From: Nymphaea colorata
Lineage: Eukaryota; Streptophyta; Magnoliopsida; Nymphaeales; Nymphaeaceae
Direction of reading: 5' to 3'
Length of the DNA stretch: 64,000 bases
Assembly (NCBI RefSeq): GCF_008831285.2
Contig: NC_045140.1
Span: 11,402,505-11,466,504 of the forward strand
Shown: piece after piece, positions 47,178 through 59,363 of the stretch
Position numbering within the stretch: position 1 is the first letter of the stretch
Layout of the letters: each line of letters starts with the position of its first letter
Translations under genes and position numbers: made by a program
Notes under the pieces: model-generated
The model's database searches: none
The model's input: the letters and a program-made list of their open reading frames with translations, nothing else
What the model was told of the DNA's origin: nothing

Positions 47178-47423
47178 TGTTGATAGATCGTATGTTTCGG
47201 GTCCGGATCCATACCCGACCCGTCTTGTAGCCCGTGTTGGGCACTACTTAAGTCATGTAACCCTAATCCTTATGTGTTAATGATAATCTAAGGAGAGAGA
47301 GAGTCTGGCTGCTAGTGGGCACCGACTCCTCCTCATTCGTGGTTTTTTCTCCCTCGTGTTGAGGGTTTTCCAAGTTACATCGTGATCACTGTTCCTCTTC
47401 CTCTCCTTGTTCGTATTTCTACA
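47178..47423 (+). repeat. copia 2, 5' LTR
   Basis: Starts TGTTGATAGATCG and ends TTTCTACA. It contains a GA-rich run and a pair of GGGTCCGGATCC / GACCCG motifs. Confidence 0.95.
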
Positions 47424-47436
47424 TGGTATCAGAGCC
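47424..47436 (+). promoter_or_regulatory. copia 2 primer-binding site
   Basis: TGGTATCAGAGCC immediately follows the LTR and is complementary to the initiator methionine tRNA 3' end. Confidence 0.92.
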
Positions 47437-47536
47437 GTGAAGTTCCGGCATTAACGTGTTGGAGGAGGCGCCCCACACTGTTAGTCGTCTGACGGAGTCA
47501 CTGCTCATCGCCGCCGTCCGACGCCAAGAAGTCCGC

Positions 47537-47635
47537 CGTCTGCCGCCGTCCACCCTCCCGTCGCCCATCCGTCTGCCGCCGTCCGCCCTCCCGTCGCCTG
47601 TCCAACTGCCGCCGTCCGCCCTTCTGCCGCTCGTC
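47537..47635 (+). repeat. Three 33-bp GC-rich tandem repeats in copia 2 leader
   Basis: Units begin at 47537, 47570 and 47603 with the core CTGCCGCCGTCC. The whole leader 47440-47830 is very GC- and CpG-rich compared with the rest of the window. Long open frames on both strands here are a result of this composition. Confidence 0.85.
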
Positions 47636-47839
47636 CTCCTGCGCTCGGCGAGCCCCTCCAAGCGCCGCCCTTTGCTCTTGCGCCGCCAAGGGCTTCTGCG
47701 CTGCTCTGCTCCCGCCACCGTTTTCTGCTCCCTCTGCCGCCAAGCGCCTCACGCTCCGCCCTTCTACTGACGCCGCTGTCTTCCATGCTGCAGTTGCTCC
47801 CTGCCCTTGTTGCTCTCGTCGTTGTGTGGGTCTGTCATT

Positions 47840-48780
47840 ATGGCAGCCTCTTCTTCTTCGTCCATGGTCAGTCAAACTGAAATCGGAACTGTGAGACCCG
47901 AGAACGTTCCTATACAGGTTATTACTCTTCGCCTCACAAAGGAGAACTATTTCTCGTGGTCGCCGGCTATGACTATGGGGATTGCTAGCCGTGGTCAGAT
48001 GGCCTATATCGACGGGAGCAACCCTGAACCAGCAAGAACAAGTGATGTGTGGCACACTTAGTTCCTTGAGGACAATCAAGTAAAAACGTGGATTGTCAAC
48101 TCTGTCTCTGCTGAGATTCAACCTCTTATCCTTCGGAAGAAGACTGCACGGGACATGTGGGTGGTCCTTGAGCAAATGTATGACCAGAAGAAGACGGCCA
48201 TTCGCACTTATCAAGTAATGAAGACTGTTTATAACCTCCGCCAAGGGAACTCTTCTGTTGTAGAATACTATGGGGCCTTGAAAGCCAAGTGGGAAGAACT
48301 TGACTATCACTCTGATATTCCATGGCACTATCCCCAAGATCAGGCCTTTACATTGCCCAGAAATGGGAAAACAGAGTGTTCCTCTTTTTAGCTGGCTTAA
48401 ATGATGAGTTTGAAGGTGTTCGGAGCCAGATTCTGAATTCTGGAGAGGTGTCCAGTATTGAAGATGTATACTCGGTTGTTGAAGCAGAAGAACAGAGAAG
48501 GCTGGTCACCAATGAAAGCAAGAGGGATCTTGGTCTCTCTCATGAGAGATCAGCCCTTGTGAGCCGTGGACCTGGAGGCTTGGCTAGACCCCCTCGCCGA
48601 TGCACACACTGCAAGAAGACGGGTCACACCGTCGATTACTGTTGGGATCTCTATCCAGACAAGAAAGGAAATAGAGGGAGGTCTTCTGGTGGGAAAGCAC
48701 CTGGGCCTGAGGCGCCCAAATCCATTGGGGAAAAACTTTCTATTTCGGCTGATCAGCTTCGTGAACTAAGGGCTTATTTG
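47840..48780 (+). pseudogene. copia 2 gag
   Basis: The start is taken at MAASSSSSMVSQTEIG, the usual copia gag start. LRLTKENYFSWSPAMT and MWVVLEQMYDQKK show the UBN2-type gag. A TAG at 48059 (WHT*FLEDN) and a frameshift near 48350 break it. The later part has an intact CCHC knuckle, CTHCKKTGHTVDYC. Confidence 0.9.
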
Positions 48781-48859
48781 GGCAGGATCGATGTCAACAA
48801 GATTGAGACCTCAGAGAAAACTACAACGAATCATGCTCTTGCAGTTATTGGCAATAAAG

Positions 48860-50169
48860 GTAACTCTTCTGTGGGGGAATGGATTGTCGATAGTGGTGCT
48901 ACTCATCACATGACAGGTAATCCAAAATTGTTTCATGAGTATAAGTTGTCCTTAGGAAGGGAACGTGCTTCTCTTGCAGATGGTTCCTCTACCTGTGTGG
49001 CAGGCAAAGGCACTCTGTCCTTGTTGGACAAATTTCATGTGCAGGGCAGGGCGCATTACATGTCCCCCAGTTTCCTTTATATCTCTTGTCAATCAATAGA
49101 CTTACAAAAGAATTGAATTGTGAACTTATTTTCTCTGCCGATCGCTGCAGGACTTGGTGACAGGGAAGAGGATTGGGATTGGTTTAGCTTCTGATGGCTT
49201 ATAGCGTCTTCCCATACGTGTGGCTACTGCTCTGTTGATAGCGATCCGCAAGACAGATAAGAGAAGAGAAGATTGTCTTCAGTCCTTTATGTACTGGCAT
49301 GAACGTTTTGGGCATTTACCTTTTGGGATTTTGAAACATTTGTTTCCAGACTTGTGTTCCTCCTTTGATTTGTCTTCCATTTCTTGTGATGTTTGTCAGT
49401 TTGCCAAACATGTGAGGGCTTCGTACCCTCTTTCTACTAGTTGTGTTAATGAAGCTTTTTCCCTGATTCACTCTGATGTATGGGGGCCTTCGGGAATTCA
49501 TACTCATCAAGGTTTTCAATATTTTATCACTTTCATTGATGATTTCTCTCGTGCTACATTTGTGTACTTGTTAAAAGACCGCAGTGAGGTTCCTCGTATC
49601 ATCGAGACATTCATTCTTCTTGTGCATACCCAATATGGTGCGAATGTTAAAACTTTCCGGTCCGATAATGCCCGTGAATACATGTGTCAGTCTGTTGAGG
49701 AGTTTCTTAGACAAAGGGGGATTGTTCGTGAGACATCTTGTAGTTACACCCCCCCTCAAAATGGGGTAGCTGAAAGGAAAAATCGTCAATTCTTAATGTC
49801 ACCAGGGCTCTTTTGTTTCAGCGAAACCTTCCTAAACACTATTGGGGTGATGCAGTTCTTACTAGTGCCTATCTTATTAACTGCATGCCCAGTCGTGTTT
49901 TGAATGGTAGGACTCCCCACTCGTTACTTCCTGGCAGTCGTCCACCGTTCCTACTTCCTCCTCGTGTTTTTGGTTGTGTATGTTTTATCCATGATCACAG
50001 TCCAAATGTCAAGAAACTTGATCCTAGGTCTATCAAATGTGTCTTTGTTGGATACTCTCCTACGCAAAAAGGATACAAAAGTATTGATCCTATTACTGGT
50101 CGAGTTTATGTTACGAGGGATGTTACCTTCTTGGAACATGCCTCTTACTTTGGTGTGAATCCTCTTTAG
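48860..50169 (+). pseudogene. copia 2 protease and integrase
   Basis: The protease reads WIVDSGATHHMTG with DSGA intact. After a frameshift near 49100 comes the zinc-binding region (WHERFGH...CDVCQFAKH) and the integrase core: D in IHSDVWGPSG, D in FRSDNAREY and E in QNGVAERKNRQF. A frameshift at about 49797 moves to the frame carrying HYWGDAVLTSAYLINCMPS and IKCVFVGYSPTQKGYK. TAG at 50167 ends it. Confidence 0.92.
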
Positions 50170-50181
50170 GGGGAGCAGTCT

Positions 50182-52158
50182 GTGGGCAGGGAAGAGTATT
50201 CTCAGAGACAGGAACTTCTGTTTAAAGATTTTTTGGACTACAAGAAAGCAGAATCGCTTACTACTGTTGATGTGCCTGAGAAGGAGGAAAGGTGTGACAC
50301 TAGCATTGAGAAGGAAAGCCCTCAGTTGTTTGGACAGTTCTACTCTAGACGAGGTACTCGGACAGAGATGATGACTTGTGATGCTAGATCTACTTCCAAT
50401 CCCAATGCCACTCCTTTCCTGGATGAACCAAGTCCTACCGTGGAGATTGTGGAGACTCATGATGAGGTTGAAAAGAAGAATGAAGATCTTCCCATTGCCT
50501 TGAGAAAGGGTGTCAGGTCATGTACTCAACACCCCATTGGTAATTTTGTATCTTATTCTAGACTTGGAAAAGATTACAAGTGTTTTGTTTCTACTCTTTC
50601 TTTGGCTGTGATCCCCAGGACTGTTGCTGAAACTCGAAGTGACTCTAAGTGGGCTGATGCAATGAAAGAAGAAATAGATGCCCTGAGAAGAAATATGACA
50701 TGGGAAGTAGTGAAGATTCCTGAAGCCGCTCACTTAGTTGGATCCAAATGGGTGTATACCATCAAGTACAAACCAGATGGGAGTGTTGAAAGATATAAAG
50801 CTCGACTTGTGGCCAAGGGATTTAGCCATAAATATGGAATTGATTACTTGGAAACCTTTGCTCCTGTTGCGAAAATGAAGACAGTGAGAGTGGTTATATC
50901 CCTAGCTGTGATGAAGGAGTGGAAGATGTATCAACTAGATGTTAAGAATGCATTCCTCAATGGTGACCTCGAAGAAGAAGTATATATGCATATGCCTCCA
51001 GGATATGAAGAACCAGAAAAATGTTGTAAGCTGAAAAAGGCCTTATATGGCCTTAAGCAATCGCCCAGAGCGTGGTTCGAACGACTGAGAAGAGTGATGA
51101 TACGTCATGGATACAAAGAAGGAAATGGAGATCACACTCTTTTTGTGAAGAAGAAGGAGAGTAGGGTTACTCTCCTGCTGGTCTACGTAGATGACATGAT
51201 TGTCACAGGAGATGATGAGGAGAAGATTATCAAGCTAAAATGGTTACTGGCTACAGAATTCGATCTCAAAGATCTTGGCAAGCTAAGGTATTTTCTTGGT
51301 ATAGAGGTTGCTAGGTCTAGTACTGGTCTTGTACTAAACCAAAGAAAATACACATTAGATCTGCTGGAAGAAACTGGTAAATTGGGATGTAGGCCTACTC
51401 CTACCCCATTTGACACTGGGCACAAGTTGAGTCTTAGAGATGGAGAGCCTCTCTGTGAAGAAGACAATGGAAGATATCAATGTCTGGTTGGGAAGTTGAT
51501 TTATCTTACCCTCACGAGACCTGACATCACCTTTGCGGTGAATGTTTTGAGCCAATTCATGCATGCACCAACCGATGCACATCTGAAGGTTGTGGACAGA
51601 GTACTATGCTACTTGAAGAAAAATCCTGGCAAGGGACTCCTGTATGTGAAACAAGAGACTGTGGAAATCGAGGGCTATTCTGATGCGGATTGGGCAGGTC
51701 GTGGTGATACCAGACGATCTACTACAGGGTACTGTGTCTACCTGGGAGGAAACCTTGTTGTATGGAGAAGCAAGAGATAGGATGTTTGCTCTAGATCTAG
51801 TGCAGAGGCAGAATATAGCGCAATTGTTATGGGAGTGTCAGAATTACTATGGTTGAAGATATTGCTGACTGACATTGGAATATAGATTGAAGGACCTATG
51901 AAGATGTATTGTGATAACAAGTCTGCAATTAACTTAGCCAACAATCCTGTTCTTCACGACAGAACAAAGCATGTTGAAATTGATCGTCACTTCATTCGAG
52001 AAAGAATTGATGCGAAAGAGTTGATCTTACCTTACATGAAGTCTGAAGACCAAACTGCTGATGTTCTGACGAAAGCTCTTCCTTTAGCTTCATTTGAGAG
52101 GAATGTATCCAAGTTGGGCATGTTTGATATGTATGCCCAACTTGAGGGGGAGTGTTGA
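50182..52158 (+). pseudogene. copia 2 reverse transcriptase and RNase H
   Basis: A 532-codon open frame covers RT: WADAMKEEIDALRRNMTWEV, GSKWVYTIKYKPDGSVERYK, YQLDVKNAFLNGDLEEEVYM and the catalytic LVYVDDMIVTGD, all intact. RNase H follows (YSDADWAG...RRSTTGYC), but a TAG at 51778 (SKR*DVCSRSSAEAEY) and a second at about 51883 (IGI*IEGPMKMYCDN) interrupt it. Both fit CAG to TAG changes. The end MYAQLEGEC* runs into the 3' LTR. Confidence 0.93.
52144..52152 (+). promoter_or_regulatory. copia 2 polypurine tract
   Basis: GAGGGGGAG directly precedes the 3' LTR. Confidence 0.8.
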
Positions 52159-52398
52159 TAGATCGTATGTTTCGGGTCCGGATCCATACCCGACCCGTCT
52201 TGTAGCCCGTGTTGGGCACTACTTAAGTCATGTAACCCTAATCCTTATGTGTTAATGATAATCTAAGGAGAGAGAGAGTCTGGCTGCTAGTGAGCACCGA
52301 CTCCTCCTCATTCGTGGTTTTTTCTCCCTCGTGTTGAGGGTTTTCCACGTTACATCGTGATCACTGTTCCTCTTCCTCTCCTTGTTCGTATTTCTATA
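52153..52398 (+). repeat. copia 2, 3' LTR
   Basis: 246 bp, same length as the 5' LTR, with three substitutions; it ends CTATA where the 5' copy ends CTACA. Confidence 0.95.
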
Positions 52399-52403
52399 GG
52401 ATC
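52399..52403. repeat. copia 2 target-site duplication, right copy
   Basis: GGATC, pairing with GGATT at 47173. Confidence 0.65.
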
Positions 52404-54205
52404 CACTGAATTAAATCATACAGCAAATCTAATAAAATTCAGAAGTTCACATAATGTTTATAATTTTCTTGAGAAATACCCTGAAACTGATTTGGCTATA
52501 AGAAATGTATACGGTGATGACTAAGAAAAGCTACTCAACCTATTTACTATCATTTTTCCACTTTCATTAAGGATGAATACTGAACAAATAATTTGGACTA
52601 GGGGTTCATGTGTATGGCCTTACCACCAATTTAAGGCTGGAAATGACATAAGTTATCTCCCAAAGTTGGTGAGAAACAAGGTTTTTATGTGGATCAAGGT
52701 GACAGGAAAAAACTGAGTTTCAATAAATCGAGTTAGTGAATATCAGTTTTCAAGTGCAGTGAGCAGGGAATAGGTTTAAGACCCACTAAAAGACTCAGTT
52801 GAGAGAGTTTAAAACTTTAAAGAACAACAACAAACAGAAACACAATAAATAATGGTGCTAGTTAACCAATCACATACCTTCAAGAAATAGCATGCATTGA
52901 AAAGCATCATGCACCTAAAAAGAAAGTAGAAGGAAACATCCTAGTTTCAAGGGCCAAACAAGCCAGTAATGAAGTACAGTACCAATGATGGTTCACATGG
53001 CTAAGCAGCTTAGCTTAAAGTTTCTATTTTAAGGAAGCTCATTGCTTCCTTTTCCCAAGGTCACTCCAACTCTTAAAACTTTCAGGAGTTGTCAGTAGAT
53101 AGAATTTAAATCACACAGGTTAAAATTTTCACAACCATCTGAGAGGGGGAAGGCCCTGGATGTTATCATAGAACCTAATAACAACATTTGATAACAGTGT
53201 TGCTTTTGGTAGAGAGGTCATGCCACCAAAACTGGAAAATGAAATCTTCAAAGCAACTCATGATACCAATATTCTCTTTCCAAAACAAAGCTTAACTTCA
53301 TCAAACGTATTTGACTAGAGTATGCCTAGCTACTGAAGAAACAAAACATTGAGATAAGGTGATAAAAATAAACTGACACCATCCAAATCAAGGGGAACAA
53401 AATTTTAACTACCAATTATCAGATTTGGATATCCATAAAGCTCTTGAATAGAACCAGATGCTAGCAACCAAATTATGCTTACACTGGAAAATCACAATAT
53501 AGTTTCATGCCAAGTTCAGGTTATACATATCAATTTTTGACAAGCTGCTATTTACTCTGAAAAGCAGTAGAATTAGAGTAGTTGAAAACCTCATAACAGG
53601 TAGAACATGAACTAGCATACCTTTGGTGGTAGGTGCTCTGATAACAAGGCATTTGTTCTTCTGAGTATAAACTGCAATGAGGGACCGCAAGCCATTCATA
53701 TTTAAAATTTATTGTGCATAAAAGTAGACAAATTTCAATATTTCATGTAAGACACAACAGAAATTTGATTTTGTTTCATAATGGCAATCCACCAAGTAAT
53801 CCAAACCGGGAAGGTGACAGCTTCGAGACAAACCCATGTCAACCAAAACATTAAGCAAAAGTATTACATTTTATAGTTAAAACCAAAAAGAAATGGAAAA
53901 GGCTTTGTCTGAACCACCTAGGCTGCCACCCAAATGCCTAGTCTGCCTATAACAGTGATGAGACCCCTTTTGAATTTCCGATAACACACAATTCATGTTT
54001 ATATGCCAAAACAACAGATTAGGTTGAGTAACTACCATAAATATCTAAGAAAACCAGCTGGAATACAATCAAAGTTAACAAAAGAAATATGATGCACTAA
54101 ACAACATACTTGGTTTACTTTCATACTAAGTTCAGCAGATCTCTCTAGCCCCAGTTGTCTCTCTTCTGCTGTTGCACCAGGCTCCCTTCCAGCAACAATT
54201 GGTGC

Positions 54206-55170
54206 CTAAACTCAATAAAAGTAAAAGTCAAGTAGGAGTACCCAATAGCACAAAAAATAGCAAGAGGATTATCGATACCAAATACAATTATTTAATATTC
54301 AAAGTTCAAACCAAATGCTTTGCAGATTGAAGTCGACCAAGTGGGTGCAGTAGCACCAAACATGTGCAAAACAGTCTATTTTCATCACTTTTGCTCGCTT
54401 TAGTTGATGGAATGAATACCACCAACTCATTATATTTAGAAGCGCAAGACAGACATTGAGACCAACTCAAAGATGTACCTTACCTTTATCAGGTGCATCT
54501 TGCAATATAAAATATTGAGTGATTACATCCCTATCACATGATACATGATACACAAAGAAATTTATGTGTTTGGAACACTGAACTGGGTGTTCAATTGTCC
54601 AAATGACAAAAACAACTTTGATAAGAAAAATTAAGAACCTGTCCTACAATGGAAAAATGGAGTTCTTGTTTTTAATGATAAGTGAAGGGTAGTCTCAAAG
54701 TCTCAAGGGCCGGCAGGGCCTTCAAATTTCTTAAAAACAAAAATTTAGTAGTTAAAATTTTAAAAATTTATATTTGACCCCTATAAAATTTTGCAGAAAC
54801 ATGATTCACCGTTGTTATCAATGTTGAAAAGCATAATTCATCCACTCCCAAATATGGGTGATCAACCCATTATGTTTCGGAATTGAGCTGATTATTTGAC
54901 ACTTGTCCGGCTCGATTAAAAGATTTTGCCAGGTTGGGCTGACCCAAGTTGAATATGGGGCCCCGATTAGGTCTGAATATATACATATATATATATATAT
55001 CATAAAAACTTTTGATGCTTGGTCAATGACTCTTTTAGAAACTCTTTATGTGTCATTAATGATACTTTTATAAACTCTTCATGTGCCACGTTGTTAAGGG
55101 TTTTTGAGATTAAAATGATATTAAGAGTTTCAAATATAACCGTCAAGCCCGGCCCAATAACCATCAAAGT
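54206..55170. other. No recognised gene upstream of RAD54 fragment
   Basis: The next upstream RAD54 exon (GTPMQNDLEEF region) is not visible on the minus strand. A short AT repeat lies at about 54977-55000. Confidence 0.45.
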
Positions 55171-55174
55171 GGAG

Positions 55175-55665
55175 AAAACATTCGTCGTTTAGACTGGTGC
55201 CTTGTCAACTTGCATTGGAAAGAACTTTGGCCTTCTAAGATGCAGCTGAAAGTCTTCCCCCGACCTTCCTCAGACTACTCTATGCTCTTATTCTCCTCGG
55301 CCTACTTTCCTTGCATGGCTACTCCTCCGCTACTTTTCCGGTTTTTTAACTACTGACCAATCTGTCTGATTGTCTCTACTTGGTGTCCCGAGCTTGGGCC
55401 ACCCCTGTTAGAGGATGTTCTTTGATTCCGGCGATCTCCAAGTTGGAGATGGTTAGGAAATAGCTATCTATGTGGCGCAAGGCTCAGAATGGCAGCATTG
55501 AGGCTCGCATTAGCTGTATCCATGAGTCCCTTAACGCCCTCCAATCTAGGATGGATGCTGGAGAATCTGGTCTGCAAACCATCAACAACCTTTTAAGGGT
55601 GGAACTTTGTTTTGCACTGAATGAAGAGGAAAGTCCATGGCAGCAACGATCTAGAATAAAGTGGA
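55175..55665 (+). mobile_element. LINE (L1-type) fragment, endonuclease to RT linker
   Basis: Plus-strand RLDWCLVNLHWKELWPSKMQ and PSSDYSML match the C-terminal part of the plant LINE APE endonuclease (RLDR.LVN..W...WP ... SDH.PL). At 55470-55665 the frame continues to NNLLRVELCFALNEEESPWQ and QRSRIKW, the conserved linker before the RT. The RT itself is missing. Frames are interrupted between the two pieces. Confidence 0.75.
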
Positions 55666-55699
55666 ACATGCTATGCTGTTTTTGTGCTACCAAACAACC

Positions 55700-57800
55700 T
55701 CAAGTTGTGATTAATTAGATGTGCTCTTATGAGCCCTTTGGTAACAATATATTACTGTCTCATGAAACTGCTCAAAAAATTTGAAGCACATTCATGCAAT
55801 ACTTGTAACAATGTCTATGAGTCTGCCTCATTTTTTTGAAACAGATGTGGGAGCCGAATCACGGCCGTAGGAAGAAGAGTTTCATAAAACAACAATAGAA
55901 CATTACTGTCACCAAGCAACCTCTTCTCTTTCGTGCCTCAAAGAAATCTCCCTTGATCAGTCAAGGATACTCGTTGCCTCCTCTAGTACTGATCGCCGGA
56001 AGTTACTTCTCCCCAATGATTCCTGCCATCCTTTTAGTGTTGTTTGACTCATGGAACAGTAATGTATCGTACCATGACCCAGATCCAAAGATTAAAACAG
56101 GTTCTTAGTACAGTTGGCCGGAAGAAAGTTCATAGACGCCAAATGATCCCTGAGATTCTCACATTGACATCAATTGATGGAATATGGCATCCATTTGAAG
56201 AGAGTTCCGGAGCTCGACTGGCTTCTCTTTAGCGCTCCGAGGAGTTCAAGTCACCTTGAACGTCGACTCTCTCCCATACCATCGAAGCTTAACCTTGCAG
56301 ATTGTAAAATATGAGTAAAAAAATGACAATAAATTAATAATTTGTTGCCCAGATTTAAGTCTTATGTTATATTTTGTAAAGCCCAACAGTAAACTTGCTG
56401 CTGTAAATATCATATTTTATGCATGTGAAAAGGTGAACATGGAAAGAACAATATGCAAGTTTCCAGGGTCCAAAATTCGTTCCTACTCTGAATTTTTCTG
56501 TTTTTCGCAGAGATTTCTGATAAGGATGGTCTTAAAAGTCGTCTTCGAGAAGCATTCTCCTGCAACATGTCTTCCTCGATTTCCCTCTTCTCGATAGTTT
56601 GAGCTTGTTCCTTCACGTGAATGAGAACCACCTACCTCTCACATCTTAGATTATTAAAAATGAAAAAAAACGTTAAACATAAACTAATCTCAAAACCAAA
56701 CTGGTTGACTGCATTTCTCGCTTACGCAAATTTTTACACGCATAATAGAGGGTTAAGAGAGATTTTTTTTCACGTGTTTTCTGGTTTGAGTACTGACCGC
56801 ATGAATGTCATGTGAACAATTCGTTCTCATAGGAATTTATTGTTCAAACATCCGCTTACGATACATACGCATGTAATCATTTGGGAGATTTTCTAAATTG
56901 AAGCTCCAATAATTTTTTATTTTTTCTCATCTTAGAAGACCACAATTTCCCTAGAAAACGATGCAAGAATTCATTCCCAAGAGTGAAAGACCATATCTCT
57001 CTCTTTCTCTCTCTCTCTATATATATATATATACATATATGTGTGTGTTCATCACCAAAACATGACATCCAAAATTACGTCCAATATACTAGTGGTGAAC
57101 ATCCGTAAAAAAATTCATTACATTCACAACAAGATGGTTGTTAAGACTACTTGCCTGTTTTGTCGCTGGCTTTTATAAATTGAACTACAAGAATGGATGA
57201 ACATTGTCCACATATTAGAAAAATCATGAAATTAAACAAATAATTAAATGGTAGAAAAATTTCGAAAAACAAGAAAAATTGAAACACACCCATGAGCTTT
57301 TTTGTTGTCAATCAAAGCAACCCAAATCTTGCACTTTACACGATTAATTATGCCAACATAACTTAGTTTTTCTATTAATCTTTTTTAAGATACATTGTTT
57401 TTCGTTGATGTAAATAAGTTCAAGAGAAACCAAATTTGTATTAATAAAGGTAAGAATCGGAGCATGCACTATACTTCAACTCCTGCATCACTTTTCCCCT
57501 ATGTATAGAACAAGAGAAAACAAATGACACCCTTCAGAGCAAAGACAAACAAATGTTTGCTGTCATGTTTATAAGTATTAAGCAAAATTCATCAAATTTA
57601 TTACAAACAACTTTTAATGGGTTTGGCAAAGCAGATTGTTTGTGATGGCATTCTACGTTCGACGGTGAAATATACATACTATCTGTCAGTAATTTACATG
57701 TAACACAAAGTTGCTTTCATAGGAGAGGAATTTTAGATGGAAATTATTTGGAAAGCTAGTTGAGAGCTGAAAGTTTTGAATTGTATAATTGCATCCAAAA
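55700..57800. other. No recognised gene
   Basis: Several short open frames without family motifs. A CT/TA microsatellite lies at about 56995-57040. Confidence 0.45.
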
Positions 57801-57829
57801 CCGCGTAGATTGGGATGCTACTCAAGGGT

Positions 57830-58040
57830 CACTTTCAAGGAGAAAAACCCAAAAGAAGAGAAATACGGCATATGGAATATGCTTTCGCGGGATTGAGGTT
57901 CCGTGGTTCCCCTCCTCCAACACCTTTGTTGACGTCAAAGTAGGTCCCCTGGGCCTCACAGTAGAATGCAGTTGTGTCCACAAACAATGTGAGCACTGTG
58001 CCGGACGAGTTGCCACAATGAAATGTAGGCCCTTGATGAG
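57830..58040 (+). repeat. Dispersed repeat family A, copy 1
   Basis: Shares GGAATATGCTTT..GGATTGAGGTTCC, then CCTCCTC, then ACAAACAATGTGAGCAC with 62690-62905, in the same orientation and spacing. Identity of the unknown family was not determined. Confidence 0.7.
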
Positions 58041-58049
58041 GCAGAGCCA

Positions 58050-58235
58050 AAACTTTTTCACGAGGGGACTCGAATTAGAGTTCCTAAATCTTAACAGAAG
58101 CTGAAATATCACTTTTTAAAAATTTTTATATAAAACAAGTAAAATTTTTTAAAATTACATGTAATTATTTATTTATTTATTTATTTTTTGAGTGGGGGCC
58201 AGGGCCCCTTCAAGGTTCCCTTGGTTCCGCCCCTG
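58050..58235 (+). repeat. Dispersed repeat family B, copy 1
   Basis: AT-rich with AAATTTTTATATAAAA and AAATTACATGTAATT, ending GGGCC.GGGCCCCTTCAAGG..CCTTGG.TCCGCCCCT. Two further copies lie at 61110-61285 and, inverted, at 62275-62465. Confidence 0.72.
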
Positions 58236-58319
58236 ATGAGAACCATGTTAAGTTGAGTGGTTCATTGCTTGATAGATGGCTCCTAAATTGAGCCAAAAGG
58301 GTGTTCTACAATTCATACT

Positions 58320-58745
58320 GACTTGTGCTCGATTTGATGCATGCTCGAGTAGACCCGAGCTTGACTTATTTAATAAATCATGAGTTGAGTTTGGGTTAAG
58401 TATTGAACTCGCTTAAATAAATGAGACAAGCTCGAACTTAGAAGGTTTGGCTCGCCTAAACTCGTGGTAAAAATATATGTGAAAAATGTTTCACATTATT
58501 ATAAAAAAAAAGTTGTTTAAGCATTGGGCAGTGACTAGCAACAGGCAGGCTCAGAGTTCAAGCCCCTTAACCCCATCTCATGAAAAAAATAAACACCTTT
58601 AATAAAAGGCATGACTAAGCTCAACCTAAATCTTGGCTCGAGCATAGTTGAACCCAGTTTGAGCTTACTTCATCTCAAGCAGAGTCAAGCTCAAGGTTTT
58701 GAGGCTCGAGCTAGCCCAGGTCGACTCAAACTTGGCTCGTGTAGT
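58320..58745. repeat. GCTCGAG-rich stretch, possible hAT-like MITE
   Basis: Repeated CTCGAG/GCTCGA words on both strands (for example 58343, 58430, 58705). Many plant hAT-derived MITEs have such termini, but no target duplication was found. Confidence 0.3.
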
Positions 58746-58820
58746 GCGAGTAACTTGTCATTTTCAGTGATGTCGGGTTTGAATTTTCAACATGATCACT
58801 TTCAAATATTTTAGACCAAA

Positions 58821-58824
<4 letters not shown>

Positions 58825-58860
<36 letters not shown>
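58825..58860. repeat. AT microsatellite
   Basis: Eighteen AT units. Confidence 0.95.
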
Positions 58861-58862
<2 letters not shown>

Positions 58863-59363
58863 TAACATGTTATAATTACTAATTTAGCACAAAGTCATGG
58901 AAAACACCGACTTTTCTATTATCAAAATTTTAGTATTTTATTAGTTTTTGATATTACAACAACATATATATAATAAAAATAATTAACTTACTATTTGTTT
59001 CATTTCAAAACACTTTTAAAGAAGACGTTATATAGACATTTAATCATGGAACTGTTTACTAATTATTGTAAAATAGTTAATTTCAAATTAATTTGCTAAC
59101 AGATACAAATCTTGAATAAGTTCTTGTTTAGTTACAAGTCAAGTTTAGTGTTAATTTGTTCTCAAAATCAATTAACCAAATCCGGATTTGGGTTGTGTGG
59201 TATATATATAAATATGAGCCAGCAAATATTCCAAAAAAGCAAAGTTCCTCATCTTTTTCGTCCACTCTAGAGTTAAGGCTACTTCAAGACCTGGGTAGAA
59301 AGCAATACATCTGTTAACTAAGTATTGGACATCTACTGTTTGCAGTCCAGAAAAGTAGCGCTC

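Larger units (their letters stand above)
47178..52398 (+). mobile_element. Ty1/copia retrotransposon 2 (5.2 kb), complete but inactive
   Basis: Two 246-bp LTRs, primer-binding site, polypurine tract and the gag-protease-integrase-RT-RNase H order of Ty1/copia. It lies in a RAD54 intron in the opposite orientation to that gene. The LTRs differ at three sites (G/A, A/C and C/T), so the insertion is relatively young. The polyprotein frame is broken by several frameshifts and stops. It is a different family from copia 1: LTRs and leader are unrelated. Confidence 0.95.
39891..54205 (-). pseudogene. RAD54: RAD54 C-terminal half, multi-exon pseudogene
   Basis: Minus-strand exons in gene order: 54205-54110 (APIVAGREPGATAEERQLG), 53671-53621 (FILRRTNALLSEHLPPK), 46804-46740 (IVEVVCCKLTPLQVALYNHF), 46658-46566 (KRAIVEDVKQSKILAYITAL then * and NLCNHPK), 45336-45248 (LIFDTIRSGG...FSGR), 45143-45053 (SGSWTGGGGIWVELSGKMHV), 43502-43383 ([20 protein letters not shown]), 43297-43184 ([27 protein letters not shown]), 43080-42997 ([20 protein letters not shown]), 42877-42800, 42711-42653, 40287-40083 and 39989-39891. 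These match the SNF2-family homologous recombination ATPase RAD54, C-terminal helicase lobe onward. The upstream half with the Walker and DEAH motifs is not in the window. A nonsense codon, two lost splice acceptors and an in-frame deletion show it is dead. Confidence 0.9.

Noticed and set aside
47498-48337. 279-codon minus-strand open frame across the copia 2 leader and gag
   Set aside because: It is antisense to gag and owes its length to the GC-rich leader; no known protein motif, and half of it mirrors the gag frame.
49951-50460. 169-codon minus-strand frame in copia 2
   Set aside because: Complementary to the integrase-RT frame, without motifs; a shadow frame.
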